Below, in pieces: positions 1-11,265 of a stretch of 64,000 nt of DNA. The position numbers were made by a program, and so were the translations under genes. Each line of letters opens with the position of its first letter. Positions within the stretch are counted from its first letter, which is position 1. Location of the stretch: NCBI GenBank assembly GCA_022457155.1, contig JAJGOT010000056.1, forward strand, positions 1,763,501 through 1,827,500, written 5' to 3'. This DNA comes from Cladopsammia gracilis. Its lineage: Eukaryota > Cnidaria > Anthozoa > Scleractinia > Dendrophylliidae. Below the pieces are notes generated by a model, which did no database searches, was not told the origin of the DNA, and saw only the letters and a list, made by a program, of their open reading frames with translations.

Positions 1-208
1 CTAATTTATGATGTTTAAATTCGTTATGTACCTCACAAGAAGGAAGTGAAAGACATCTGGGCCAGGTGGGAAGGGAAGGGAGGGGTGGGACAGAGGTCAC
101 CGTGCAGCCTTAAAGGATATGGCCTGAAAATAAATTGACAATTTTTGCTTAAAAAACCATTGGGAAATTTAAAGGTCTAGGCATTTGAATGGCTAAAAAT
201 ATGTTTAT

Positions 209-640
209 TTGGCTCTAAAAATGGCGTGGAGTTCCAAGAAGCGGATGCACAATAACTTGCTTCACAGACGAATTCATTCCGGCAACCGGCAGTTGAATTC
301 GTCTGTGTCGGAGGCGTGGTGCATACTCTCGGACAATCAGACCAAAGCCCTGACTGATAAACCCCAGGGGTGTTGTTACGCATGCGCTAACAAGATATTT
401 TAGAAATCTGAGGAATCTAAATAAAAACAATGATGATTGATGATCTGTGCTTTGGTGACGTTTGATCGCAAAATATTATTTTGTGGCGTTCAAGATGGCG
501 AAAATTTGTGCGTGAGATTGAAATTTGAGATTGTTTAGATGCTGATAGCAAGATTTATATACCGCGGAAGAAGGAAATAAAACACGTCTGAGCGCAGGCT
601 TACGTTAAGAGACGTCGGTTAAGAAGATTATTTTCGCAAA
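209..640. repeat. Block shared with the region upstream of the second CTHRC1-like copy
   Basis: This stretch resembles 13310-13700 in the same order. Both hold an EcoRI-like dyad (AGACGAATTCA, repeated inverted about 30 bp later in this copy), then a short ATG-rich segment, then the 'gcgttTGATCG..AAAATATTATTTTGT' segment and the 'CAAGATGGCG' motif. Each block lies upstream of one CTHRC1-like gene, so it probably belongs to the duplicated unit. No gene is visible in it; the short frames here are not supported by any domain or splice structure. Confidence 0.6.
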
Positions 641-916
641 ACGAAGGCAGCTCATTCGGAATGATGATTTTCGTCGGTGTTTTTTTTTATCTTTGACTTG
701 GTTGTATAAATCACAAGATGGAAATAGAAGATGACGTAGAAAAGGCTAACTGCGCATGCTATTTGTTACTAAGATTATCAGTTTGAAAACGAAGGCAGTG
801 AAGATTGGTGATCGGTGCCTTTGTGGTGTTTGACTTGGTTGTATACAGTACCTAATGAGAAGGAAATAGATGTCTGAGCGCAGGCTAACTGCGTTAGACG
901 AAGGTTAAGGCTGAGA

Positions 917-1598
917 TTAAGGTGGCTCCCAACAGTTTCCAGCACTTTTCAAGACTTAGAATTTGACGGATCATTATAACCACTCTTTATCAGTTGATGC
1001 TACAATCATGATATCAAACGAATGCCCAATAATTGGTGAACACGTTGTTATCATTTTTGTGACACAATATGTTACTATAGCAACAGTATAACCTGCTGAA
1101 AACACTCTTAATTTTAGCTATAAGTGTTAATAACTCAAAAATGACTCGGTGAACCCCATTTTTTATTGTCGAATTTTAATCAGTAGGATAAACTGCAACT
1201 TTTGGCAAAGTTTAAAAAAATTCTGTAGGTGGCGTTCAGAGCCACCTTAAATTTTCGAAAATTTATGGTAGCTCTGAACCCCGCCTACAGAATTTTTTTA
1301 AACTTGGTCAAAAGTTGTATCTTATCCTACTGATCAAAATTCGACAATAAAAAATGAGATTAATTCACCGAGTCATTTTTGAGTTATTAACACTTAAAAC
1401 TAAAATTAAGGGAGTCTTCAGCAGGTTATACTATTGCTATAGTAACATATTGTGTCACAAAAATGATAACAACGTATTCACCAATCATTGGGCATTCGTT
1501 TGATATCATGATTATAGCATTAACTGATAGAGTGGTTTTAATGACCCATCAAAATCTAAGTCGTGGAAAGTGCTGGAAACTGTTGGGAGCCACCTTAA
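917..1598. mobile_element. Full-length foldback (hairpin) element flanked by TTAA
   Basis: The whole 674-bp interior is one long imperfect palindrome. It begins GGTGGCTCCCAACAG after TTAA (917-920) and ends CTGTTGGGAGCCACC before TTAA (1595-1598). The arms meet at about 1257 with almost no loop. Arm-to-arm differences are scattered single bases. There is no coding sequence. TTAA on both sides fits a piggyBac-type target site, but the family assignment is an inference; the palindrome itself is directly visible. Confidence 0.85.
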
Positions 1599-1978
1599 AT
1601 TGCTTTTTTGAGTAGCCTTTGAAACTAATTAATGAAATATGAAAACCAGATTTTCCTCTCAAACGACTTAAACTCGAAAGAAAAGAAAAGAAACAAATCA
1701 AGCTTGACAGATAATTTTAATTATGAGAAGAGACGGTAAAGCAATGTTATAAAATCAAGATATTTGTTACGAAGATTATCAGTTACTTCCCCAGTTCTCA
1801 CCCCCTCCCTCACCACTCACATCGGATATCTGATTGCCTTCGATCTTTAAAATGTTACCCATGATGTCTAGTGTAAATGCGCCAAGTTTGGTGCTTTTAT
1901 CATGAGGCAATATGACGCCTACACACCACAACCAGCCACCGAGTCTGCGAATCGATGACCTCCACTAAAATTGGCTGT

Positions 1979-2165
1979 TTGAATGTACAATGTATGAACC
2001 GTGAATAGCGGCCCAAATGTCCAAGGAGATGTTGCGAAACAGGGTTGACATCTTCGAAGTAAGTGAAAATAGATGGACAGGAAATGGCAGGTTAACATTA
2101 TCTGATGGGATATATGGTACGGTAATATATGTTGGGCTACTCCTGATACTGGGAGGGCTTCTAGT
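1979..2165 (+). pseudogene. Decayed RTE-type LINE endonuclease fragment
   Basis: Translation around 2017-2110 gives MSKEMLRNRVDIFEVSENRW followed by TGNGRL. This is the conserved start of the endonuclease/exonuclease/phosphatase domain of RTE/BovB-like LINEs (VSETRWTGNG core). Just upstream an N-V-x-x-M block typical of the same domain is present but broken by a stop. The match fades after about 2130. Only some 60 residues of a protein of about 1000 remain, so it is a dead fragment. Confidence 0.7.
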
Positions 2166-3359
2166 CTGCTTCTATCCAGACCTTTTGGAAACATCATTCA
2201 CGACGTAGCAGCTAAATATGATGGCGGTATCAGCATCGCTCACCTTCCAGGCGAAGAAGGCAGTGGCTCAAGTTATCAAGACTCGTACAAGCAAACTCGA
2301 GAAACTCACGAGAAAGGGTCGAGAAACACTGCTCTTCCTTTTACACCAAACGAAACGGTCACAAACACATCTCAAAGTGAAGGTTGGTGATCGACGCTTT
2401 TATGGCGTTTGACTTAATTGTATACGGCCTTAGAAGAAGGAAATAGATGTCTGAGCGCAGACTAACTGCGTTAGACGACGGTTAAGAAGATTAAATTCGA
2501 AAACGGAGGCATCTAAATCGGAATGATGATATAAATATAGATCACTTCATGGGCAGTGCGGGCGTACGGATACGGGGACGGGTGTACGTCATACGCGCCC
2601 GCGAGCTAGCCTACGCAACAGACGGATGGACACACGCACGGACGCGCCCGCGAAACATTCCGCTAGCCATGACCAGGAAAAATAACGTGCATAGGTTCTA
2701 TGAGTATGGAGCTCCGAGAGTTCCGCTTCTAACGTAATCAACTCTAAAATGCTAAGCCAGTGTTGCTGTGGGGTTCAGTTTTCGAGGGAACAAAGTTTCT
2801 CTTCCAAACTTGTCCTAAGATCAGGAAGTCCCGTTATACTTTTGGGAGAATCTTTACATCACTTGACTTTGAGGATGTCGTCAATTTTGGAATTCGAATG
2901 ACATAAATGGCGCTGAGTTGCTTGACGGGGCTTTTATTGAAAAAGAGAATAATCGAGTAAAGAAAAATTAGTTAGGTCCACAGTTGTTACAACCTCATTC
3001 CTGAATATATGGTTTGAACTAATCCTCATTAGTCGCCCCTGCATTAAGTAATTTCTTCAGAAGATATTTAGGCAGTCATCGTTCATCAAAATGACAAAAT
3101 GTTGTGAACTGTTGTCTACCAAAGTCAATAGTGTTGGGACACTTAACCTTTTCCTCCACAAATTGTCTTTGTCATCTCCTCCCCCTCCCCACCCCAAATA
3201 CAACATGAACTTTCGTACCTTGATGAGAAATAGAACACACACCGCGGTCATAAACATATTAAACTTATTCATTTTTGATAAAACTTGACGTTTCGTATGC
3301 TACTACATACATTTTCAAAAGTGATCGTTACAGTGTTGAAAACTATACATCTCAATCGA
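2166..3359. other. Non-coding stretch with one weak repeat copy
   Basis: I see no gene. Positions 2380-2545 hold one copy of the ~145-bp repeat described at 3360-4250. The part around 2549-2740 is rich in CG dinucleotides (ACGCGCCCGCGAG and similar) but shows no conserved protein. A pyrimidine-rich run lies near 3170-3200. Confidence 0.5.
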
Positions 3360-4250
3360 GCTTATGATTGGTGATCGATTATTTTGTTGACGTTTAAATT
3401 TGTTATATGCCTCAGAAGAAAGAAATGATACTCGTCTGACCCCGTTAGGGTACTGGGAGGAAAGGGCGAATCCCCTATAAAGCTATATCGGTATGTGCCG
3501 CCCCAAAGGGAATGGCTTTGGAGTCTGTGATTTTGGTCTAAAAATTAATAAAGGAAAGTGACAATTGTTTTCTGAAAATTGCATGTTTTGTCTTCTAGTA
3601 TGAAATTAGGTTTAAGTATTTGCCATTTTGCCTTCCGTAAGGCATAGTTTGGTCTGATAATGACCAAGGGTTTTACTGGCAAGCGGGCAACTCACGCCTC
3701 GGCAGAGCAACGTTAACAACATTTTTTCCGAAAACGGAGGCATCTCAATCGTAACGATGATGGATGATCCATTCTTGTTTTGACGTTTGAATTGGTTATA
3801 TACCTCACAAGAAGGAAATATCCGAGCGCATACCAGCCAGAGCGGAGCAAGATTAACAACATTTTTTCCGAAAACGGAGCCATCTCAATCGGAAGGATGA
3901 ATGATGATTGATTCTTGTTTTGACATTTGAATTGGTTGTATACTGAGAAGAGAAAATAAGAGATATCCGAGCGCAGACTAACTGCAGCAGAGGAAGGTTA
4001 ACAACATCAGTTTTTCCGAAATTGGAGGCATCTCAATCGGAATGATGAAGGATGATCGATTCTTGTTTTGACATTTGAATTGGTTGTATACTGAGAAGAG
4101 AAAATAAAAGATATCTGAGCGCAGACTAACTGCAGCAGAGCAAGGTTAACAACATTATTTTTTTTGGAAAACTCAGGCATCTGAATCACACTGCATGATA
4201 ATTGATGATTGGTGTTTTATTTTGGAGTGTGATCGATTATTTTAATATAT
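3360..4250. repeat. Degenerate ~145-bp tandem repeat, family core
   Basis: The unit contains 'GGAGGCATCTCAATCGGAAT', then a GATGATTGATGATCG-like block, then GTTTGAATTGGTTGTATAC, then GAAGGAAATA and TCTGAGCGCAGRCTAACTGC. The anchor CATCTSAATC starts at 3741, 3881, 4029 and 4178, giving spacings of 140, 148 and 149 bp. More diverged units fill 430-900, 2380-2545, 6340-6760, 7225-7560, 13480-14330, 16560-16990 and 17360-17760. An inverted copy lies at 14880-15015. No open frame is conserved between units. Confidence 0.8.
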
Positions 4251-4340
4251 TAATTCAAAATAAGAACATAAGAGACGGTAGAGCAAGTTTCTCAAACTAA
4301 GGGCGTTTGCTATTTGTCAGAACTAGCAGTTCGTCAATAG

Positions 4341-4610
4341 AGCAGGGGTGATGTAGTGGTGAGAGCACTCGCCTCCCACCAATGTGGCCCGGGTTCGATT
4401 CTCGGCCCGGCGTCATATGTGGGTTGAGTTTGTTGTTGGTTCTCTCCTTGCTCCGAGAGATTTTTCTCCGGGTACTCCGGTTTTCCCCTCTCCTCAAAAA
4501 CCAACACGTCCAAATTCCAATTAGATCTGGAAAGTGTCCATAATTAGTACTCGCGTACTAAATACTTTGACACTTAAATAAATTGATTTGATTTTTTTGA
4601 TTTTGAATGC
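4341..4610 (+). mobile_element. tRNA-derived SINE
   Basis: A tRNA-like head has an A-box-like TGATGTAGTGG and a B box GGGTTCGATTC (4391-4401). It is followed by a non-tRNA body and a tail of TTGATTTGATTTTTTTGATT type near 4580-4606. Head, body and short-repeat tail in that order are the standard SINE layout. It is a single copy in this window; source tRNA not determined. Confidence 0.75.
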
Positions 4611-5471
4611 ACCTTTTTGAAGACCTGTTCCATATGTCCATCAGAATAGTGCATACTGTTTTGGAATTGACCAGTCTGACCTTCCAGTTATGACAATTGA
4701 AATCACGGCACGCTATTTACGAATTTGGATTTATAGCGAGGAGAGGAACCGGTACCGAAACACGTCAGGGCTAGAATTTTCGCGAGAGTCACTCTCGCCC
4801 TAGAAGATTCGATATCACATTTGAAATCCCTAGGGTTTTCGAATAACCTCCTCACATCCATCATCCTATAAGAACGTTCCCTAAACTTTTCGGCTATCAA
4901 AAGGCATCATTGGGTGACCTAACCTTTTCGAGAATCTCCAAAAACGACCTGAGGTTTTCGGGAAATGGGTAAAACATGCCTTATAGATTCGTGAAGACCA
5001 AAGTTCCCCTACCGAGACCGACCGAACAGATAAAAATTTTCTAGGGTAGCTTATAATTCAGTTATATAGCTTTAAAAGCACTTCCAGACAGCTTAAAACG
5101 GTGTTTTAAGGAATTTGGGGAAAAACCGTCGTTGGGTGCCCCTGAAAAGATTTGCTATTACATCGATTCGTGCCTGTACAGCATAGTATATTTGTAAACA
5201 GCAGCCAAAACATTTTAAGGTCAGGGCTACCACTGTTTAATTGACTGACATTTGAATGGTCATGGATTCCATCCAAGGACTTAATTAAAAGGTAGAATCC
5301 ATAAAACACATGTTTGACTTCAGAACGAAACGTGCTAAAATGCGGAAAATAATATCGTCTGACCAACACGTCAATCAAATTGAACATAAAGAGAATCACT
5401 TCCAAAGAGCAAGAGAACAAACAACAATTGCATTGCATCGCAGCAGACGCAGTGTTGGTACAGTCTTCATA
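4611..5471. other. 5' flank of the first CTHRC1-like gene
   Basis: No exon or element is evident. The last ~70 bp before the ATG align with the same part of the second copy (GCATCGCAGCAGA at 5434 and 15188), so they are probably 5' UTR or promoter. An open frame from 5310 runs into the signal peptide, but its extra N-terminus is not conserved in copy 2 and is likely untranslated. Confidence 0.5.
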
Positions 5472-5579
5472 ATGGCGCAGTATTTCGTTGCTTTGTTGGT
5501 TCTGTGTGTACCCGGTTCACTGGCAACAACGACGAAACCACAACAACAGAACACCAACACCTTGAAAGATTTATGTCAG
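5472..5579 (+). CDS. CTHRC1-like copy 1, exon 1 (signal peptide)
   Basis: 36 codons from ATG to TTATGTCAG, followed by the donor GTTAGTACC. It encodes the hydrophobic signal peptide and the start of the linker ending KDLCQ. Copy 2 has the same end, donor and about 80 bp of alignable intron beyond it. Confidence 0.87.
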
Positions 5580-7783
5580 GTTAGTACCAAACTTCAACAT
5601 TTTCGCTGCTTGTATATTTTACATTGCTACCAAGGGTGTATTCAAGCATGTTTGCATACCATTTTTTTTTCATTTTCTTAATACCGTAGAAAGCCGAAAT
5701 TTAGGACAGTAGCTCCGTTCAGGTTGCCGTTGCATTCGAGAGCTTAAACAGTCCATTCCAAGAAGCTTACTGAATAAGCCAAATTTGACCTCAAAATAAA
5801 TGAAATATGAAATAAAGTCAGGTAAAACGCTTACTTTTCTAAAGTACCGTTCTAACGAAGGTCAATTCTAAAATGCTAGGCCAGTGCTGCATTGGGTTTG
5901 CTTTTAAAAGAACGTAGTTTATATAACAAAGATTTCCTATGATCGTATACGTCTGTTATTTTCAAAAGAATCTTTACTTTCGGAAACAGCTAGCAAACAA
6001 CTTCTATATTACAGTTTGAGAGTTGTACAAACCATGCAGATGTGCCCATCGGTTTAGTGTGATGATCGGGGAGGTTCCCACATAAAGGTAGTTGGGGAGA
6101 TCGTCAGAAATTTTAGAATGAAACCTTGAAAGGTAGCAGAATCTGGTCTCATGGGTTTGGCACGTTGCAACTCATCCTTTGCTCATCTTTTTTTTTCTGT
6201 CAAATTGTCTCTATCATGTCTTTTGATTCATGGCTTTAAACTCTAAAGGAGACTAGAATTACTCTGAATGAGTACTATTTAGCGGTACAAAACTATGAAT
6301 ATTGTACTCTAAAGGCTAAGACGATTGTTGATGATGACTATCGCGCAAAAACGGAATAGGAGACTTTAATATGACTGCAGGCTAACTACATTAGACCAAA
6401 GTTAAGCCTGAAGAACATACCGAAATCTAGGCATATCAATCGAACTGATGATTGGCGCATTCATCATGTTGTCTTTCATAGCGTTTGAAACCATTATATA
6501 CCTCACAAGAAGGAAATGTGAGACGCGTCTGAGAAGGTTAACGGCGGTAGAACAAGAGAGAAGATTACATTCGGAAACCGAGACATGTTAATCAAACTGA
6601 TGATTGATGATAGGTGTTTTTGTGGCGTTTGAATTATTCATTTACAAATAGATCTCACAACTAGAAGAGGGAAAGACGAGACTTCTGAATGCAGGCTAAT
6701 GGCGGCAGAGTAGGGTTAAGAAATTATATTCAGAAATAAGCAGGATAACCATTATTTTCCGACTTTAAAGGTGGTCGCTGATCACATATCTCTTTGCCCG
6801 GGTGCCTAGTTCCTTTTCCTTATTTTAGCTCCCGGAGGGAAGGGGTGGGGGGGGGGGGGGAAAGACTCCCGTACTAAAGTGACGGGGAACAGGTACCTGA
6901 ATCTAGTTTCGTGGGTGTGGCTAGAATTCAGTTTCCACTTATCTTTCAACCTCGTGTCCTCGTTCCCAGGGTCTCTCTTCTTCCCGCTCGCTCCAGGGGG
7001 CGGGAAGAAGAGAGACCGTGGGAACGAGGTTGCTTATCTTTCAGGCAAATTGTTTGTGTCACGTGTTTTGTTCTGTCTTTATGTCCTAAAAGGTACCTGT
7101 ATAACTTTAACAGGTTGTCATTGTCAATTTACACTCCTTTATAGCAGTGCCAAAATTGTACGAATTTTAAAGTCTACATTTAAGACGGTTACTCCTGTGG
7201 CATTTACAGCTCGATAATCTGACCTGTGTAAGACGAAATAAGAAACTTACGAGCGCATTTTAACTGCATTAGACTTAACCGATGTTAGATTAGTTTTCGC
7301 AATAAATCGTACCGATGACTGATGATCGGTGCTTTTAATGTGTTTGAAAGCGATTATATGCCTCGCAAAAAGGAAATGGTGAGGTCTGATCACAGGTCAA
7401 GGCTAACTGTATTATCTTAGTCTAGGTATCTAAATCGGACTGATAATTGATGATCGGTGCTTTTGACGTTTGAATATTCGTTTAATATTATAGATTTTAA
7501 AGGTTATGGAAGTTTATAAGGTTATTCCAGCAAACGGGCCATCTCAATTTTCCATTAATAGGTGTTTTTTGGGGGTGTTTGAAATTATTTACATAAAAAC
7601 AACGTTTTCCTTTCAATAAACAACCTTTCAGAAAAGTTGTTTGACATATTTAACTGTTAAAGGACCATTTCCGCCCGTCGTACAGTGTGGCAGTTTGTTG
7701 TTATTTTCAAATCACTCTATTGTTAAACAATGTCCACTGATTGGACAAACATTTCATGTTTGTTTGTTTTGTTTTTGCTGTTT

Positions 7784-7816
<33 letters not shown>

Positions 7817-7829
7817 AATAATGATAATG

Positions 7830-7878
<49 letters not shown>

Positions 7879-9583
7879 TAATAATAATAATATTTATACA
7901 GGGTGCGTTCTCACAGAACATGGTTTTTAGAACGGCCCTGTTAAAAGAAATACATACAAACAATAGAACAATACGCGATAAAAAGTTAAAATTTCTATAT
8001 GCCTATACAAATACTAATTTTGCCCGTACTTTGCATCCGGAAATGTGATGTTTTGATCTGTGGAAAGCCATAGAAGACAAAACTGGTCGATATTATATTT
8101 ACTGTCCGACCACTTTAATCCACTGCAGCTTACTATAGACCCTCTTATAACCAAAATACAACATTTAATCAAATCACATCAGTTGGCTACATTTGAACCC
8201 TAGACTGGTTTTGTGTTTTATTGTCTGAATGGTCTACGTTTTTCAATTCTAGAAATCCGTAATGAGTCATGGTTTTCCAGGCATTCCAGGATCAAATGGC
8301 ATGCCGGGAATGCCCGGGGTGCCGGGGCCGCAAGGTCCACAGGGAAGGGAAGGAGCCAAAGGACAGATTGGTGACAAGGGAAAGCAAGGAATGATGGGGC
8401 CGAAAGGAGAGAGAGGAAGCGAAGGGTCTCACGGGAAGAGCGGGCCGCCAGGAACGATGGGAATAAAAGGAGAACCAGGATTTGTAGGAGCTGCAGGAAG
8501 AAAAGGAGACAAGGGTGACAAAGGAGAAAGTGTAAAAGGACGTCCGGCTGATACAGTGCCACAAACAAACTGGAAACAATGTGTGTGGAAAAAGAACGAC
8601 GACACTGATAACGGGAAGATTAAGGTAACAGAAAAACATGCTTAGTTTGGAGACTAAATATAACTGATAACCCGTTCATTGCGCTTTCGCGTATTCACGG
8701 GTTCAAAAGTAAGACTACACTACGTTCACTACATTCAGTAGCTGACACTTCAAAGCTCAATCGCTTAGCAAATTGCAAGTTGTATAAAACACAAAAATTG
8801 CCGGGACAAAAATCTCTCAGGAATAAGCGGCGAACACAATATGAAACGGTCCTATCCATCCATGAACGCCTTGCATTGTCTTGTAAACTCGCAATTGTAC
8901 CCTGTAGTGTTTTGCCTCTCCAGTCAACATACGGACAGATTTTGCGGTATGTATTTCATGGCTGAAAGCCATATAGTCGTCGACAAAAACTAAAATTTGC
9001 GTGCATTCATTTGCATGCGCTAACGTAACACGAAAAAAAAAAAAAACTCAGAGCTGGATTTAAAGTCGTGTGCTGCGCCACGAGTAACAAGGCAGATACT
9101 ATAAGACATGTAGCTTATTATTTAAAGATATGATTTTTGTAACGAAGATGCCGCACACGTTTTATGAAACAGTTCAGGCAAGAAACGTTGACAACCTGAT
9201 AATGCATGGTTTGATTTCTTTTTCAGGACTGCTCGTTTAACAAGCTGCAGTCTGACACCGCACTCAAGGTCTCATTCCAGGGGAATATGAGAGTCCAAGG
9301 CACTAGAGACAAGTGTAACCGCTGGTATTTCAAGTTCAATAATCAAGAATGCAGTGGACCGATGACGATTGAGGCTGTCGTGTACAACTATTGGCCATCT
9401 GGGAGTCCCCAATTGTTACATCACCGATCCTTTGAAGGATACTGCGAGAACATCCCACAGGGCGCGGTAACAGTGGAGCTACGGGTAGGACAGTGCAGTG
9501 GCTATACCTTGGGCGATGCTTACACGGGATGGAATTCAGTGTCTCGGATAATAATCGAAGAAGTTTCTAGGCCCCAGTCCTAA
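5472..9583 (+). CDS. CTHRC1-like secreted collagen triple-helix protein, copy 1 (three exons)
   Basis: Joining 5472-5579, 8253-8624 and 9227-9583 gives a 278-residue protein in one frame (all introns phase 0, GT-AG). Residues 1 to about 18 form a signal peptide ([16 protein letters not shown]). A short Thr/Gln-rich linker with a Cys follows, then 29 Gly-X-Y triplets, then a C-terminal globular domain. That domain has [32 protein letters not shown] and [12 protein letters not shown], the hallmarks of the collagen triple helix repeat-containing 1 family. Human CTHRC1 has 243 residues, so size is normal. The family is secreted, trimerises through the collagen part, and in vertebrates is linked to matrix remodelling and Wnt/PCP signalling; the role in this animal is unknown. 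The start was chosen because it aligns with copy 2 and begins the signal peptide. Confidence 0.9.
6949..7032. mobile_element. 84-bp hairpin MITE with 11-bp target duplication
   Basis: The arms CCTCGTTCCCAGGGTCTCTC and its near-complement GAGAGACCGTGGGAACGAGG enclose a GC-rich loop. The insert is flanked by identical CTTATCTTTCA at 6938-6948 and 7033-7043. In copy 2 the same place (about 17178-17195) carries one copy of the flank and no hairpin. The insertion therefore entered copy 1 after the duplication, or was inherited by only one copy. It has no coding potential. Confidence 0.85.
7786..7891. repeat. (AAT)n microsatellite with GATAAT variants
   Basis: About 105 bp of AAT triplets with interspersed GATAAT units. 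It occupies the same intron position as 18229-18262 in copy 2, flanked there by the same TGTTTGTTTTTGCTGT and ATTTATACAGGGTGCG. It produces spurious poly-Asn/poly-Ile frames. Confidence 0.95.
8253..8624 (+). CDS. CTHRC1-like copy 1, exon 2 (collagen domain)
   Basis: 124 codons between acceptor TTCAATTCTAG and donor GTAACAG. It encodes KSVMSHG, then 29 uninterrupted Gly-X-Y triplets from GFP to GES, then a linker ending with the conserved WKQCVWKK block that opens the globular domain. The long minus-strand frames across this exon are its shadows. Confidence 0.92.
9227..9583 (+). CDS. CTHRC1-like copy 1, exon 3 (globular domain)
   Basis: 118 codons plus TAA after acceptor TTTTTCAG. It encodes DCSFNK, RWYFKF, ECSGPM and the C-terminal [12 protein letters not shown]. 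Cysteines are at the conserved family positions. Versus copy 2 it differs at scattered residues such as RVQGTRD for RPYGTGA and YTLGDAY for NTLGDAN. Confidence 0.92.
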   Translation, partial: DCSFNKLQSDTALKVSFQGNMRVQGTRDKCNRWYFKFNNQECSGPMTIEAVVYNYWPSGSPQLLHHRSFEGYCENIPQGAVTVELRVGQCSGYTLGDAYTGWNSVSRIIIEEVSRPQS

Positions 9584-9765
9584 AGAGTGACCCTGGAATC
9601 TTTTCCATTTGCACTATGAAACGGACATACAAACATGGAGTAAAACGGTTGTAGCTGAAATGATTGAAGAAAAAAGTTTATGATCTTAATAATTCTATGT
9701 TTTGCTTCTTTCCACAATTATACAGCAATTATTGTGTAAAAGACGAACCTGTAAAATAACAGTTT

Positions 9766-9771
9766 AATAAA
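9766..9771 (+). promoter_or_regulatory. Candidate polyadenylation signal, CTHRC1-like copy 1
   Basis: AATAAA lies 183 bp after the TAA stop, in GTTTAATAAAAAAGC. Copy 2 has a similar GTTTAATAAAATAT context at 22001, which supports it. Confidence 0.55.
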
Positions 9772-9949
9772 AAAGCTATAGCAGATATTCCCTGCAGAAT
9801 TTTAGTGATCAAGTAGCTGAAGGCCTCGGTAAACGAATTCAACGCCTTTTAACATTGTAAATTTAACATTTTTGAGTCATGTTATACGAGCCAGCCAAAC
9901 GAATATTAATTCAGTAACATTGTTGTTTATACCTGAGTAGTTATTAATA

Positions 9950-11265
9950 ATTAGTAATAATTTATTTAAGTTCCATAACGTAGGGAGTGGTCACCCAATA
10001 TCCCGAGCCAGAGGCTCATGTAAAAAACGCTCAACAAAAATACAATTTAAGTTATAATACAATGTAAAAGTTTTATTAAATTGACCCCAGGTCTTAGAGG
10101 CATTTGCTACACTGACAGTTGGTAAATTTGGCGCACTTAATTAGTGATCGAAATTGTGTCAGTGTAGTGGCCAATTTGGAGGCAGCCGGTAGTTGTTTCC
10201 AAAAATGAGAAATTAAGTAAAAAAATGAATTATGCTTGTGAAGACTATTGTATGATGGTTGTAAAACATTGAGACCATTGCTACCTAAGTTATATGATGT
10301 GACCCTAAGTGTAAAAAAAATTGAAATATAAGCAGCTCCTTGCATCCTAAAACTTTTAAAAAATACAATTAGGGATTGTTCAATACGTCGTTGCTCCAGC
10401 GATTCTGTGGAGGCAAAGGCAAGACAAGATTCGCAAGTTGTAGTATTACATAGATTCAATAGTGACCTGATGGCATAATGATTAGCATGTTCAATTCTAT
10501 TGTTTAGTGTTTTAGAAATTCCCAATAGTAAAGGGTTAGAGTATTCAAGATGAGGCAAAACATGTGCCTTATACAAAAATAGTAATATGTCCGAAGGGAC
10601 TAAACGCTTGACTCTACGCAAAGCAGCTATTTTAGCATACGCTTTCTTAAGTATATTGGTAACATGGTTTTTCGATCTAGGGTTACCCCAAGAATATGTA
10701 ATAAGGGATCCATTTTGATGGGCTTTGCACCCACATTCAAGTTATAATTATACTTTTATAGGTTGGGTCTTAGTTGCATTTACTTGTAGATGGTTTCCAG
10801 TGAACCAATGAATTAGATTCGTGATGTCCCGATTCAAGATAGCTTCAAAGGTAGTAGAGCATATGAAGTCGTATCATCCTTGATAGGCGAAGAGAGGAGG
10901 CGCAGGTTGAATTCTTGACATCATTGACAAATATATTAAAGAGGAGTGGCAGGGAGGAGTGGTTCTAGCAAGCTCCCCTCAGCCTGTAGCACTCCACAAT
11001 GAACGGGTAGCCAGTCGGAAAAGGTCCCATTACATTTGGCCCGCTGGAGTCGGTCAGATAAGTATGATTAAAGTTAACTGAAGAACAGAGTCACGGAGGC
11101 TGTACGCTTTCAGCTTAGCCAATAAAAGGTTGTGGCAAATTGAATCGAATGCTTTCGATAAGTCAATAGCAACGACACCAACGTCCTTTTTCGCGTTAAG
11201 GTGCAAATGAACCGAATATTCGTTTTGCGTAGTTATAAAATGTACCCTTTGAAACACACGATTCC
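9950..11265 (-). pseudogene. 5'-truncated, decayed non-LTR retrotransposon (reverse transcriptase)
   Basis: On the minus strand, 11257-11054 encodes a reverse transcriptase piece with VVAIDLSKAFDSICHNLLLA, the catalytic A motif of LINE reverse transcriptases. 10621-10094 encodes the C-terminal tail with FLYKAHVLPHLEYSNPLL and later SHFWKQLP, as in CR1/L2-type elements. The intervening 430 bp carry recognisable but frame-broken sequence. The catalytic YxDD motif is not readable. Sequence from 10093 down to about 9950 is probably the 3' UTR. Dead copy, subfamily uncertain. Confidence 0.82.

Larger units (their letters stand above)
5580..8252 (+). other. Intron 1 of copy 1: repeats and an AAT microsatellite
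   Basis: 2673 bp. After about 80 bp shared with copy 2 it holds ~145-bp repeat units (6340-6760, 7225-7560), a G-run at 6848-6860, the hairpin insertion at 6949-7032 and an AAT array near 7786-7891. Most of it aligns with intron 1 of copy 2 (15333-18851), so the duplication included the intron. No extra exon seen. Confidence 0.7.

Noticed and set aside
5310..5471. N-terminal extension of the first CTHRC1-like protein
   Set aside because: It would bury the signal peptide 54 residues from the N-terminus and is not conserved in copy 2.
7641..8048. Plus and minus frames with poly-Ile or poly-Asn
   Set aside because: Produced by the AAT microsatellite in intron 1 of the CTHRC1-like gene.
8218..8639. 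Two minus-strand frames over 110 codons
   Set aside because: They are shadows of the GC-rich collagen exon; the same shadows recur at 18805-19178 over the paralogous exon.
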